NCBI GenBank assembly: GCA_041663305.1
Contig: JBAYMT010000004.1
Location: 1-60,224, forward strand
Direction of reading: 5' to 3'
From: Minisyncoccus sp041663305
GTDB taxonomy: Bacteria; Patescibacteriota; Minisyncoccia; Minisyncoccales; Minisyncoccaceae
DNA: 60,224 nucleotides
The number at the start of each line of letters is the position of its first letter. Positions within the stretch are counted from its first letter, which is position 1. The notes beneath the pieces are model-generated. The model saw nothing but the letters and a program-made list of their open reading frames with translations. It did not search any database and had not been told where the DNA came from. Position numbers and translations under genes: made by a program. This document shows, piece by piece, positions 33,203 through 40,541 of this stretch.

Positions 33203-34191
33203 TGCAAGAAATGTTTTCAAAATTAAAAAAGGAATTGCCGGAAATAAAGCAAGAAGTATCTCTAAAAGATTTTTGCACATTCCACATCGGGGGCAATGCG
33301 AGGTTTTTTTTGGAAACAGGAGATTATGAAGAAGTTAAAAAAGCATTGAGCTTTTGCATCGAAAATGGAATAAGGTTTTATGTAATTGGCGGGGGAAGCA
33401 ATTTGCTTATTTCGGATGAAGGTTTTAATGGATTGGTTGTGGCATATAGAAGGAAATTCCAAGAAGTAAGGTTATCTGAGAGTGATTTTAAAGATATTGG
33501 AGAGGGAAAATATGAGGTAGACATAGATGGCGCAATGTTTTTGGCCGACACGGTGGGGCAGGTATCGGCGCTTGGTTTTACCGGACTTGAGTGGGCAGCA
33601 GGAATTCCTGGCACTATAGCTGGAGCAATAAATGGAAACGCAGGCGCTTTTAATGGAGTTATTTCGGACAATATTATCAGTCTAAAGGTTCTACAGATAA
33701 AGGATGCAGAAGACAGGGAAATACCAAGGGAGGATTGTATGTTTTCTTACCGATCAAGCATATTTAAAAAGAATTCAGATTATATAATAGTTTCGGGAAA
33801 GTTTTTTTTCAAAAAAAAGAATGTTGAGGAAATAAATAAAAGCATACAGGATGTAATTGCAAAAAGGTTAGGGAAGCATCCAAAAGGATTTTCAGCTGGT
33901 TCGGTGTTTAAAAATTACGAGGGGGAGGTAGATCAAAAATTATTTAAAAAATATCCTGAGTTAAAATCTTTTGAAGAAAGGGGAATCATACCAATAGGTT
34001 ATTTGATAGAGAAGTGCAATTTAAAGGGCACAAAGGTAGGCGATGCTAAAATATCGGATGAACACGGAAATTTTATAATAAATCTAGGGCAGGCAAAATC
34101 AGATAGCGTGTTAAAACTTATAACGCTGATAAAGAAAGAAGTTAAAAATAAATTTGGAATAGATATCCAAGAAGAGATAAAATATTTATAA
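33202..34191 (+). CDS. murB: MurB, UDP-N-acetylenolpyruvoylglucosamine reductase
   Basis: A 329-residue FAD enzyme that makes UDP-MurNAc for peptidoglycan. FAD-binding type-4 domain: GGGSNLLISDEGFNGLV (63-79) and GIPGTIAGAINGNAGAF (134-150). YRSSIFK and the catalytic Ser in AGSVFKN follow, then LIEKCNLKGTKVGDA near the C-terminus. The short form lacks the extra loop of type I, so it is type II/III. It overlaps the upstream gene by one base. Confidence 0.93.
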   Translation: MQEMFSKLKKELPEIKQEVSLKDFCTFHIGGNARFFLETGDYEEVKKALSFCIENGIRFYVIGGGSNLLISDEGFNGLVVAYRRKFQEVRLSESDFKDIGEGKYEVDIDGAMFLADTVGQVSALGFTGLEWAAGIPGTIAGAINGNAGAFNGVISDNIISLKVLQIKDAEDREIPREDCMFSYRSSIFKKNSDYIIVSGKFFFKKKNVEEINKSIQDVIAKRLGKHPKGFSAGSVFKNYEGEVDQKLFKKYPELKSFEERGIIPIGYLIEKCNLKGTKVGDAKISDEHGNFIINLGQAKSDSVLKLITLIKKEVKNKFGIDIQEEIKYL

Positions 34192-34200
34192 ATAAAAAAC

Positions 34201-34234
34201 AAGTAAGATATTTCCAAAAATATCTTATTTTTTT
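34201..34234 (+). terminator. Terminator of murB
   Basis: TAAGATATTT/AAATATCTTA, loop CCAA, then eight T. Confidence 0.8.
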
Positions 34235-34243
34235 ATAAAAATA

Positions 34244-34267
34244 TGGTTACCTGCCGGTAGGTAGGTA
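34244..34267. repeat. Short CCTGCCGG palindromic repeat
   Basis: TTACCTGCCGGTAGGTAGGTAA, an imperfect inverted repeat of a type often dispersed in CPR genomes. The rest of the 307-nt gap (34192-34498) is very AT-rich leader DNA with a possible TTGACA at 34298. Confidence 0.35.
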
Positions 34268-34498
34268 AAAAAATTGGTAAAAAAAGTTATCAACATATTG
34301 ACAAAAATTTTTAATGAGCGAAAATATACTTAAGGAATTTATTTTTCGAAAAACTTTTTAGAAATATTTAAGATTATTCTTGATTGATAAAAAAATAAAA
34401 GAAGAATTTAAAATATTTTTAAAAATTAAATGAGAGAACTGAATAATTTTTTAAAAATCAAAAGGTCGATTAGATAAAAATAATTATTTTCAAAAAAA

Positions 34499-34660
34499 AT
34501 GGTTGCTGCAAAAAAACCAGCTAAGAAAGCAGTTAAAAAGACTGTTAAGAAAGCTGTAAAAAAAGTAGTTAAGAAAGCAGTTAAAAAGACTGTTAAGAAA
34601 GCTGTAAAAAAAGTAGTTAAAAAAACTACTGCAAAGAAGAAAACAGCTAAAAAGAAGTAA
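34499..34660 (+). CDS. Lysine-repeat histone-H1-like protein, 53 aa
   Basis: A short frame encodes MVAAKKPAKKAVKKTVKKAV and continues as KK-dipeptide repeats to KKTTAKKKTAKKK: 28 of 53 residues are Lys, the rest Ala, Val, Thr. Two perfect tandem 48-bp units (34523-34570, 34571-34618) encode the 16-residue block KKAVKKTVKKAVKKVV twice. It resembles the C-terminal tail of histone H1 and bacterial Hc1/AlgP-like proteins and would bind DNA or RNA nonspecifically. It has its own leader and a strong terminator. Confidence 0.7.
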   Translation: MVAAKKPAKKAVKKTVKKAVKKVVKKAVKKTVKKAVKKVVKKTTAKKKTAKKK

Positions 34661-34672
34661 TTTTATCGTTTT

Positions 34673-34703
34673 AAAACAACCCTTTTAAAAAGGGTTGTTT
34701 TAT
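34673..34703 (+). terminator. Terminator of the histone-like gene
   Basis: AAAACAACCCTTT/AAAAGGGTTGTTTT stem followed by TATT. Confidence 0.8.
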
Positions 34704-34766
34704 TATGTCTTTATGATATTATTGGCTTGGAAGGGTATATAAACAAAGTAATATTTGCAAAGGCCT

Positions 34767-35108
34767 ATGAAATTTAACATTAGATCCAAAACAATGTTAG
34801 TTGATAATAGGATTAAAGAATTTATCGAGAAAAAGATCGGTTCTCTGGCAAAGATTATTTCAAATAGCGAAAGTATCCCGGTAGACGTAGAAATCGAAAA
34901 AAGCAATCAGCACCAGAAGGGAGATATTTATAGGGTAGTTATCCAATTTCTTTTCAAAGGAAAAAAGCTTATTCGAGCCTCTGAAAAGAAAGAAAGTTTT
35001 AGATCGGCAATTTTAAAAGTAAGGGAGGAACTAGAGGTTCAGATCAAAAAATATGACCATAAGCCTGAAGCATTGAGAAAAAGAGCGTTAAAAACAAGTA
35101 CGGAATAA
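34767..35108 (+). CDS. hpf: Ribosome hibernation-promoting factor, HPF/RaiA
   Basis: A 113-residue HPF/YfiA-type protein that binds the 30S decoding region and silences ribosomes in starvation. It has the beta-alpha-beta-beta-beta-alpha layout: MKFNIRSKTMLVDNRIKEFI, VDVEIEKSNQHQKGDIYRV, long C-terminal helix KVREELEVQIKKYDHK. It is the short form, without the dimerising C-terminal domain of long HPF. Start at ATG 34767 chosen (AAGG just upstream) over a TTG at 34755. Confidence 0.88.
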   Translation: MKFNIRSKTMLVDNRIKEFIEKKIGSLAKIISNSESIPVDVEIEKSNQHQKGDIYRVVIQFLFKGKKLIRASEKKESFRSAILKVREELEVQIKKYDHKPEALRKRALKTSTE

Positions 35109-35130
35109 TTTTTTTGGATAATATGGAATA

Positions 35131-35163
35131 AAAGGCCAAATAAAATTATTTTTGGCTTTTTAT
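35131..35163 (+). terminator. Terminator between hpf and secA
   Basis: AAAAGGCCAAATAA pairs with TTATTTTTGGCTTTTT, with T-run. Confidence 0.65.
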
Positions 35164-35169
35164 TATAAT
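35164..35169 (+). promoter_or_regulatory. -10 of secA, leaderless
   Basis: TATAAT ends 7 nt before the secA ATG at 35177, so transcription should start at or next to the start codon. Confidence 0.6.
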
Positions 35170-35176
35170 TACAAAT

Positions 35177-37645
35177 ATGTCATTAGTAGAATTAGTTTTT
35201 GGTGATGCAAATAAGAAGTATATTCATAACTTGCAACCAATAATAAAAAAAATAAATTCTTTGGAAGAAGAATACAAAACTCTTTCAGATGAAGACCTTA
35301 AGAATAAGACGGTTATTTTTAAGCAACGGCTTCAATCGGGCGAAACTTTGGACGATATTTTGCCAGAGGCTTTTGGCAGTGTGCGAGAGGCATCGCGAAG
35401 AAATTTAGACAAAAGGCATTATGATGTGCAATTAGTCGGAGGAATTTGTTTGCACAGGGGGAAAATAGTGGAGATGCGTACTGGTGAAGGAAAAACTTTG
35501 GTGGCTACCTGTCCTTTGTATCTTAATGCTCTTGAAGGAAAAGGGTGTCATCTGGTTACGGTAAATGATTATCTTAGCCGTCGTGATACTGTTTGGATGG
35601 GGCAGATATATTATGCTCTAGGGCTTTCTACAGCCTGTGTAAACCATGATCAATCTTTCATATATGATCCGGACTTTGTTGCAGAAAAGGAAGAGGCTGA
35701 TCTAGATAAAGAAAGAGATGAGCTTGGAGGATTTAAAGTTGTTCAGGATTTTTTAAGGCCTTGCAGCAGGAAAGAGGCATACAGTGCTGATATTACTTAT
35801 GGAACGAATAATGAATTCGGATTTGATTATCTGAAGGATAATATGGTTTATAGGCTGGAAGATAAGACTCAGAGAAGTTTTAACTTTGCAATAGTAGATG
35901 AGGTGGATTCTATTTTGATTGATGAAGCTAGAACCCCTTTGATTATTTCTGCTCCAGATGCGGAAAGTTCTAACTGGTATTCTGATTTTGCAAGAATTAC
36001 TCCGCAATTGCAGGAAGGTGATTTTGAAGTAGACGAAAAAACGAGATCAGTGGTATTAACCGAAAAGGGAATAGAGAGGGTGGAAACTATCCTTGGAATT
36101 GGAAATATATATAACGAAAAAGGTATAAAATATGTCCACCATTTGGAACAGGCACTGAAAGCCGAAATACTTTTTAAAAAAGATAAAGATTATATCGTTA
36201 AAAATGATGAAATCGTAATAGTCGATCAATTTACCGGACGATTGATGCCGGGAAGAAGATGGTCTGGAGGACTGCACCAAGCTATTGAAGCTAAGGAGGG
36301 TGTTACTGTTCAGGCAGAATCTTTAACCTTAGCGTCTGTCACGTTCCAGAACTATTTCAGGTTATACAAAAAACTTGGCGGTATGACTGGTACGGCCGAA
36401 ACATCTGCTGAAGAGTTTGATAAAGTTTATCACATTGATGTGATAATTATTCCTACAAATAAAACTGCAATCAGAAAGGATTTGCCGGACCGAGTTTATA
36501 AGAATGAAAATGGAAAATTCAAAGCAATCGCAGAAGAAATAAAAACAAGGTATGCGAGTGGACAGCCGGTGCTAGTTGGAACAACTTCTATTGATAAGAA
36601 CGAAAGATTAAGCCTGCTCTTGGAAAGGGAAGGAATTCCTCACAAGGTTTTGAATGCTAAGCATCATGAAGAAGAAGGTGCGATAATTGCTCAAGCAGGA
36701 AAGCCTGGCGCTATTACTATTGCCACAAACATGGCTGGTAGAGGGGTTGATATTTTGCTTGGAGGAAATCCTCCAACCGAAGAGGATAAGAATAAGGTTA
36801 TTGAGTTGGGCGGACTTTATGTTATTGGAACAGAGAGACACGAAGCCAGAAGAATCGATAATCAGCTTAGGGGTAGAGCTGGACGTCAGGGTGATCCGGG
36901 ATCAACTCAGTTTTATGTTTCCCTTGATGATGATGTTATCAGAGTATTTGGAGGAGATAGACTAAAGACAATAATGGAAAAATTAAATTTTCCTGAGGAT
37001 CTTCCGATTGAAAACGGCTTTATTTCAAAAAGCATAGAATCTGCCCAGACAAAAATAGAAGGCGCCAATTTTGATTCAAGAAAATACACCCTTGAATACG
37101 ATGACGTATTGAATAAACACAGAGATGTTTTTTATAAACAGCGATATACTATTCTTGAAAAAGCTGAAGGAGGTGACCTAAAGAGCGAGATAGTTTCTTT
37201 GTTTGAGAAATATAATATTCCTATTGAGAAATATAACGAACAGGAGGAAAAAATAGGAATTGATAACTTAAGACAAGCAGAAAAAGTAATATCTCTCAGG
37301 ATAATGGATGTTTTTTGGACAGAACATTTGGAAAATATGGAACACCTGAGAGAGTCGGTTCGTCTGCGCGCTTATGGACAAAGAGATCCATTGGTAGAGT
37401 ATAAAAAAGAAGGAAACATATTGTTTAGGAATTTGGTTACTAATTATGAGAACGCAATAATAAATGCAATTCTAGATTTGACTCCGGTGCAAAATAATAC
37501 AGCTTCTCAAGCTCAAACAGAAAATGAAAAATTGATTGAAGACAGGAAAAATACGGAGGAGAACATATCGGGAGAGGGTATTGGCAGGAACGACTTATGT
37601 CCATGCGGTTCTGGTTTAAAATATAAAAAGTGTCATGGTAAGTAG
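35177..37645 (+). CDS. secA: SecA protein-export ATPase
   Basis: An 822-residue preprotein translocase motor. Walker A MRTGEGKT at 100-107, DEVD at 241-244 followed by SILIDEARTPLIIS, GMTGTA in the second NBD-linked region, and the C-terminal zinc motif CPCGSGLKYKKCHGK (808-822). The preprotein cross-linking, scaffold and wing domains are in the usual order. It works with SecD/SecF encoded at 42529-44950. The last eight codons plus stop (37619-37645) are repeated downstream at 38095-38121 and 39034-39060, at the ends of inserted gene cassettes. Confidence 0.95.
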   Translation: MSLVELVFGDANKKYIHNLQPIIKKINSLEEEYKTLSDEDLKNKTVIFKQRLQSGETLDDILPEAFGSVREASRRNLDKRHYDVQLVGGICLHRGKIVEMRTGEGKTLVATCPLYLNALEGKGCHLVTVNDYLSRRDTVWMGQIYYALGLSTACVNHDQSFIYDPDFVAEKEEADLDKERDELGGFKVVQDFLRPCSRKEAYSADITYGTNNEFGFDYLKDNMVYRLEDKTQRSFNFAIVDEVDSILIDEARTPLIISAPDAESSNWYSDFARITPQLQEGDFEVDEKTRSVVLTEKGIERVETILGIGNIYNEKGIKYVHHLEQALKAEILFKKDKDYIVKNDEIVIVDQFTGRLMPGRRWSGGLHQAIEAKEGVTVQAESLTLASVTFQNYFRLYKKLGGMTGTAETSAEEFDKVYHIDVIIIPTNKTAIRKDLPDRVYKNENGKFKAIAEEIKTRYASGQPVLVGTTSIDKNERLSLLLEREGIPHKVLNAKHHEEEGAIIAQAGKPGAITIATNMAGRGVDILLGGNPPTEEDKNKVIELGGLYVIGTERHEARRIDNQLRGRAGRQGDPGSTQFYVSLDDDVIRVFGGDRLKTIMEKLNFPEDLPIENGFISKSIESAQTKIEGANFDSRKYTLEYDDVLNKHRDVFYKQRYTILEKAEGGDLKSEIVSLFEKYNIPIEKYNEQEEKIGIDNLRQAEKVISLRIMDVFWTEHLENMEHLRESVRLRAYGQRDPLVEYKKEGNILFRNLVTNYENAIINAILDLTPVQNNTASQAQTENEKLIEDRKNTEENISGEGIGRNDLCPCGSGLKYKKCHGK
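37619..37645 (+). repeat. secA 3'-end sequence, copy 1 (in secA)
   Basis: Encodes KYKKCHGK-stop within secA. Reference for the two displaced copies downstream. Confidence 0.75.
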
Positions 37646-37649
37646 GAAT

Positions 37650-38096
37650 ATGAAAATCTACTTTGCGGGACCACTGTTCAATGAAGGAGAAAAGAAATTT
37701 AATCTCGAATTGACAGAAAAATTAGAGTTAGATGGATTTAACGTATTTCTTCCGCAAAGAGACGGAATTGAGCGAAATAAGCCGCCTTATGACACGATGG
37801 AAGCAGATGAAAGAAGGAAAGCAATGTTTAGTCTCGATAGAGATAAAATATTGGATGCAGATATTTTTCTATTTATTCTTGATGGTAGAGTTCCAGACGA
37901 AGGTGCATGTGTAGAGTTGGGAATCGCATATACTCAGAAATATATTGAAAAGAAGAAAAAGAAATTGATTGGTCTGCATACCGATAGTCGAGCGTCTTTC
38001 ATGGGATCAAAATTAAACCCTATGATAAAAGTGCCGTTGGATTATATCGCGAGCAACGAGGAAGAATTGATTAACTTCCTGTGTTCACAGGAATAA
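37650..38096 (+). CDS. Nucleoside 2-deoxyribosyltransferase-family protein
   Basis: A 148-residue NDT-fold protein. It begins with the family start MKIYFAGPLF and carries ADIFLFILDGRVPDEGACVELG, read in two pieces, where E89 is the probable nucleophile and D83-E84 sits before it. Members transfer deoxyribose between bases or hydrolyse nucleotides (DNPH1/RCL type). Start at 37650 chosen: it gives the canonical N-terminus and has AGGA upstream; a start at 37635 would overlap secA. Its stop codon runs into a displaced copy of the secA 3' end, so this gene was inserted behind secA. Confidence 0.8.
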   Translation: MKIYFAGPLFNEGEKKFNLELTEKLELDGFNVFLPQRDGIERNKPPYDTMEADERRKAMFSLDRDKILDADIFLFILDGRVPDEGACVELGIAYTQKYIEKKKKKLIGLHTDSRASFMGSKLNPMIKVPLDYIASNEEELINFLCSQE

Positions 38097-38121
38097 ATAC
38101 AAGAAATGTCATGGGGAGTAA
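38095..38121 (+). repeat. secA 3'-end sequence, displaced copy 2
   Basis: Out of the preceding frame, this encodes KYKKCHGE-stop. It differs from copy 1 at 6 of 27 bases: four third-codon changes, one stop-codon change, and one K-to-E change. It begins at the second base of the NDT stop codon. Confidence 0.7.
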
Positions 38122-38142
38122 GAATTGGTAAAATCAAGAGAT

Positions 38143-38607
38143 ATGAGCAGTGAATACTACAAAAATTTACCGAAGAAACGAATGGGTGTAGGAACCCTAA
38201 TTCTAAATGAAAGGGGCGAGATTCTTGTCGTAAAACCCAGCTATAAAGACCATTGGTCTATAACTGGCGGAGTAATTGATGAGAATGAGTCGCCAAAAGA
38301 TGCATGCATTAGAGAAGCGAAAGAAGAAATCGGGATTGAGTTGAAAGAAGTAAAATTTTTGTGTGTTGACTACGCATCCAACATCGGAGAAAAAGGAGAA
38401 AGCTTGCAATTCATTTTCTTCGGTGGAAAGTTAAGCGAGAACGAAATTGGAAAGATCAAGCTAGATGGAAAAGAGATTGTTGAATACAGATTCATGAAAA
38501 TTGCCGAAGTAATACCATTATTAAGTGAAAAGTTAGGCAAGAGACTACCGAAATGTTTGGATGCATTAGAAAATGACACTGCAATTTATCTTGAAGACGG
38601 TAAGTAA
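38143..38607 (+). CDS. Nudix hydrolase
   Basis: A 154-residue Nudix protein that cleaves nucleoside diphosphates linked to X. The full Nudix box G-x5-E-x7-R-E-U-x-E-E-x-G-U is at 43-65 (G43, E49, R57, E58, E61, E62, G64). Start at ATG 38143 chosen over an in-frame TTG at 38125. The substrate is open. The gene ends GACGGTAAGTAA, whose last nine bases resemble the secA end GGTAAGTAG; this may be a chance match or a further remnant. Confidence 0.88.
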   Translation: MSSEYYKNLPKKRMGVGTLILNERGEILVVKPSYKDHWSITGGVIDENESPKDACIREAKEEIGIELKEVKFLCVDYASNIGEKGESLQFIFFGGKLSENEIGKIKLDGKEIVEYRFMKIAEVIPLLSEKLGKRLPKCLDALENDTAIYLEDGK

Positions 38608-38639
38608 TTCCTGCGGACATAAAAATAAAAACAAGAATT

Positions 38640-39035
38640 ATGAAAGAAGAATTACCGGACATAATCAAGCAAGTTGGCTTCGACTTTGATTGGGAAAACG
38701 AAAAAGTTTGGTGTCTTGATATTCCTGTAATAGAAATGGATATTAAGGAATTAGTTTGGCATTTCGACATTCCGTTTCATTGGCATAAAGATGGCGTATA
38801 TAACCTTACTTCGCGTGAGATTATAGAGAATCCTGGTGAATATGAAGATGAATATAAGCGTACCATGAAAGCCGATTTGACGTATCCGATAGATATTATG
38901 GAAAATAAAGGGAAATGGCTTATTCTTGACGGACTACACAGATTAATGAAGGCTTATATAAAAGGAATGGAAAAAGTGAGCGTCAGGATTATTCCGCGAG
39001 AAAAAATTCCGGAAATTCTGTTGGATAAAATATAA
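38640..39035 (+). CDS. ParB/sulfiredoxin-fold protein
   Basis: A 131-residue protein whose C-terminal half has LILDGLHRLMKAYIKG (94-109) with the GxHR motif (98-101) of the ParB N-terminal/Srx fold, a CTP- or ATP-binding core used in partition, nuclease and modification proteins. The N-terminal half (WCLDIPV..ELVWHFDIPFHWHKDG) sets the substrate site. No HTH is present, so it is not a partition protein. Close in type to small ParB-like nucleases of CPR genomes. The stop codon overlaps a secA-end copy. Confidence 0.65.
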   Translation: MKEELPDIIKQVGFDFDWENEKVWCLDIPVIEMDIKELVWHFDIPFHWHKDGVYNLTSREIIENPGEYEDEYKRTMKADLTYPIDIMENKGKWLILDGLHRLMKAYIKGMEKVSVRIIPREKIPEILLDKI

Positions 39036-39060
39036 ATTTAAAAAGTGTCACGGAAAATAA
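39034..39060 (+). repeat. secA 3'-end sequence, displaced copy 3
   Basis: Encodes KFKKCHGK-stop; differs from copy 1 at 5 of 27 bases, three in third codon positions, one in the stop codon and one giving Y-to-F. It starts at the second base of the preceding gene's TAA, the same geometry as copy 2. Confidence 0.7.
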
Positions 39061-39084
39061 AAAAAGCTTAATATAAATTAAGCA
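39061..39084 (-). terminator. Terminator of the minus-strand gene
   Basis: GCTTAAT/ATTAAGC (39066-39083). On the minus strand it is followed by seven T. Confidence 0.65.
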
Positions 39085-39090
39085 AAAGAT

Positions 39091-39264
39091 TCAAACAACT
39101 TCTTTTTCCTCAAGTCTCACGCAGGGGTAGTGGCCTCCTGACCTTTCTTGGTAGCCGATTCTTGCAGTTATTTCTTTGATAATCTTTCCGTTTTCGCGGA
39201 TAATGACTTTTGCATCTTGTCCAAGAGCCATCATCCCGTCTTTAATTTCTATTTCAATGGTCAT
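39091..39264 (-). CDS. Small hypothetical, 57 aa
   Basis: Minus-strand frame encoding MTIEIEIKDGMMALGQDAKV and on to RLEEKEVV. The start is set by an unusually good Shine-Dalgarno sequence (AGGAGA, 4 nt before ATG); a longer frame to 39300 lacks this. It is beta-rich and charged, with no known family. It separates the secA-tail cassettes from the rest of the nucleotide-metabolism genes. Confidence 0.6.
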   Translation of the reverse strand: MTIEIEIKDGMMALGQDAKVIIRENGKIIKEITARIGYQERSGGHYPCVRLEEKEVV

Positions 39265-39355
39265 AGAATCTCCTAAGTAGAACTGAGTGATAAGTATCAA
39301 ATAATTGCTAAGCTGTCAATCTAAATTAAAAAATAATAAGAAATAAATAAAAAGT

Positions 39356-39790
39356 ATGGACGAACAAAATAAACCAAAAGTAGGAGTTGGTGTGTTGATT
39401 TTAAAAGAGGGCAAAATACTATTTGGCAAAAGAAAGGGCTCGCACGGAGAAGGTGAGTATGCGTTTCCCGGTGGGCATTTGGAATATATGGAGTCGTTCG
39501 AAGATTGCGCAAAGAGAGAAGTTATGGAGGAATGCGGAATAAATATCAAAGATGTTCGATTTCAATTTTTAGCCAATGTTATCACTTATGCTCCAAAGCA
39601 TTATGTCCATATCGGAGTTATTGCACAGTGGGAAAGCGGAGAGGCAGAAGTCTTAGAAATGGAAAAATCAGAATCATGGAATTGGTATCCTTTAGAGGAA
39701 CTGCCTAGTCCAATGTTCAAAATGTGTGAGTTGGCTATTAAGAGCTATAAAGATGGCCAAAATTATTATGATGTTAATGAAGTTTTATAA
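39356..39790 (+). CDS. Nudix hydrolase (NUDT15/MutT-like)
   Basis: A 144-residue Nudix protein. The box is complete at 40-62 (G40, E46, R54, E55, E58, E59, G61). The region before it (VGVLILKEGKILFGKRKGSHGEGEYAFPGG, read in parts) and the later WNWYPLEELPSPMF match the NUDT15/dCTP-pyrophosphatase-like branch, which cleans dNTP pools. Followed 12 nt later by a small Cys protein and then a deaminase, probably one operon. Confidence 0.9.
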   Translation: MDEQNKPKVGVGVLILKEGKILFGKRKGSHGEGEYAFPGGHLEYMESFEDCAKREVMEECGINIKDVRFQFLANVITYAPKHYVHIGVIAQWESGEAEVLEMEKSESWNWYPLEELPSPMFKMCELAIKSYKDGQNYYDVNEVL

Positions 39791-39802
39791 TAATTAAAAA
39801 AT

Positions 39803-40006
39803 ATGGAAAAAGAAGTTTTTGAAAAAGAGGTTTCTATGTGCAAAGAACTTTCACTAAAAAACGGAGGAAAGTGCAATTGGGGTGAATGCGAAAAATGCGG
39901 AGTTGTGCCAATGCTCTATAAGCTGGGAAAGGGAGAAATATATGAAAGCAAAGAAGCTGTGGAAAAATTAAAGAAAGAAGTTTTTAATAATTATGGAGTA
40001 TCTTAA
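39803..40006 (+). CDS. Small Cys-containing protein
   Basis: 67 residues with C13, C24, C29, C32 (CNWGECEKCG), a possible zinc site, then helices. It overlaps the deaminase start by 14 nt. It resembles the short Cys-rich proteins found beside dCMP deaminases in phages and CPR genomes, but no name can be given. Confidence 0.55.
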   Translation: MEKEVFEKEVSMCKELSLKNGGKCNWGECEKCGVVPMLYKLGKGEIYESKEAVEKLKKEVFNNYGVS

Positions 40007-40481
40007 AGGAGAAAAAGAAATAGAGGCTAGAAAATGGATGGAAAGGGCGGCAGAAACTGCAAAACTTGCTTTGTGCAATAGGGCTAAGTGCGGAGCGGTT
40101 ATTGTGAATGAGGGACAAATAATTGGAAGCGGATATAATGCTCCACCTTTGGACGCAGAAGAAAATAGAACGTGCGATATAAGGGATTACAAAGGAAAGC
40201 CTGGTTACGACAGAACTTGTTGTATCCATGCTGAGTGGCGAGCCATTATAGATGCTGTTTATAAAAACCCTGAAAAGGTAAAGGGATCAAAGCTATATTT
40301 TTGTAGAGTTTCGGATGATGGCGAAATCTTGAAATCTGGAGATCCTTTTTGCACTGTTTGCAGCCGTTTGGCATTAGACACGGGGATAGGTTATTTTTTA
40401 CTTTTGGATGAGAATGGGATTTGTGAATATAATACTTATGAATACAACAAAATATCCCATAACTATGTCCATAAAGGGTAA
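39993..40481 (+). CDS. dCMP/cytidine deaminase-family protein
   Basis: A 162-residue zinc deaminase. HAE (79-81) supplies the ligand His and catalytic Glu, and DPFCTVCSR (117-125) supplies C120 and C123. The layout (N-terminal helix, GAVIV, HAEWRAI, then PxxxC) is that of the CDA/dCMP-deaminase superfamily, but with a longer insert between strand 2 and HAE. A dCMP deaminase next to two Nudix enzymes and an NDT protein makes nucleotide salvage or pool cleaning the likely role. Confidence 0.75.
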   Translation: MEYLKGEKEIEARKWMERAAETAKLALCNRAKCGAVIVNEGQIIGSGYNAPPLDAEENRTCDIRDYKGKPGYDRTCCIHAEWRAIIDAVYKNPEKVKGSKLYFCRVSDDGEILKSGDPFCTVCSRLALDTGIGYFLLLDENGICEYNTYEYNKISHNYVHKG

Positions 40482-40541
40482 TTTGATGGCAATAGTAATT
40501 AGTGGTATCATATCTATAAAATAATAATAAAAAACAAAAAA

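Noticed and set aside
34287..34296. TTATCAACA, one mismatch from a DnaA box
   Set aside because: A single copy; no cluster, no dnaA/dnaN nearby, so not an origin.
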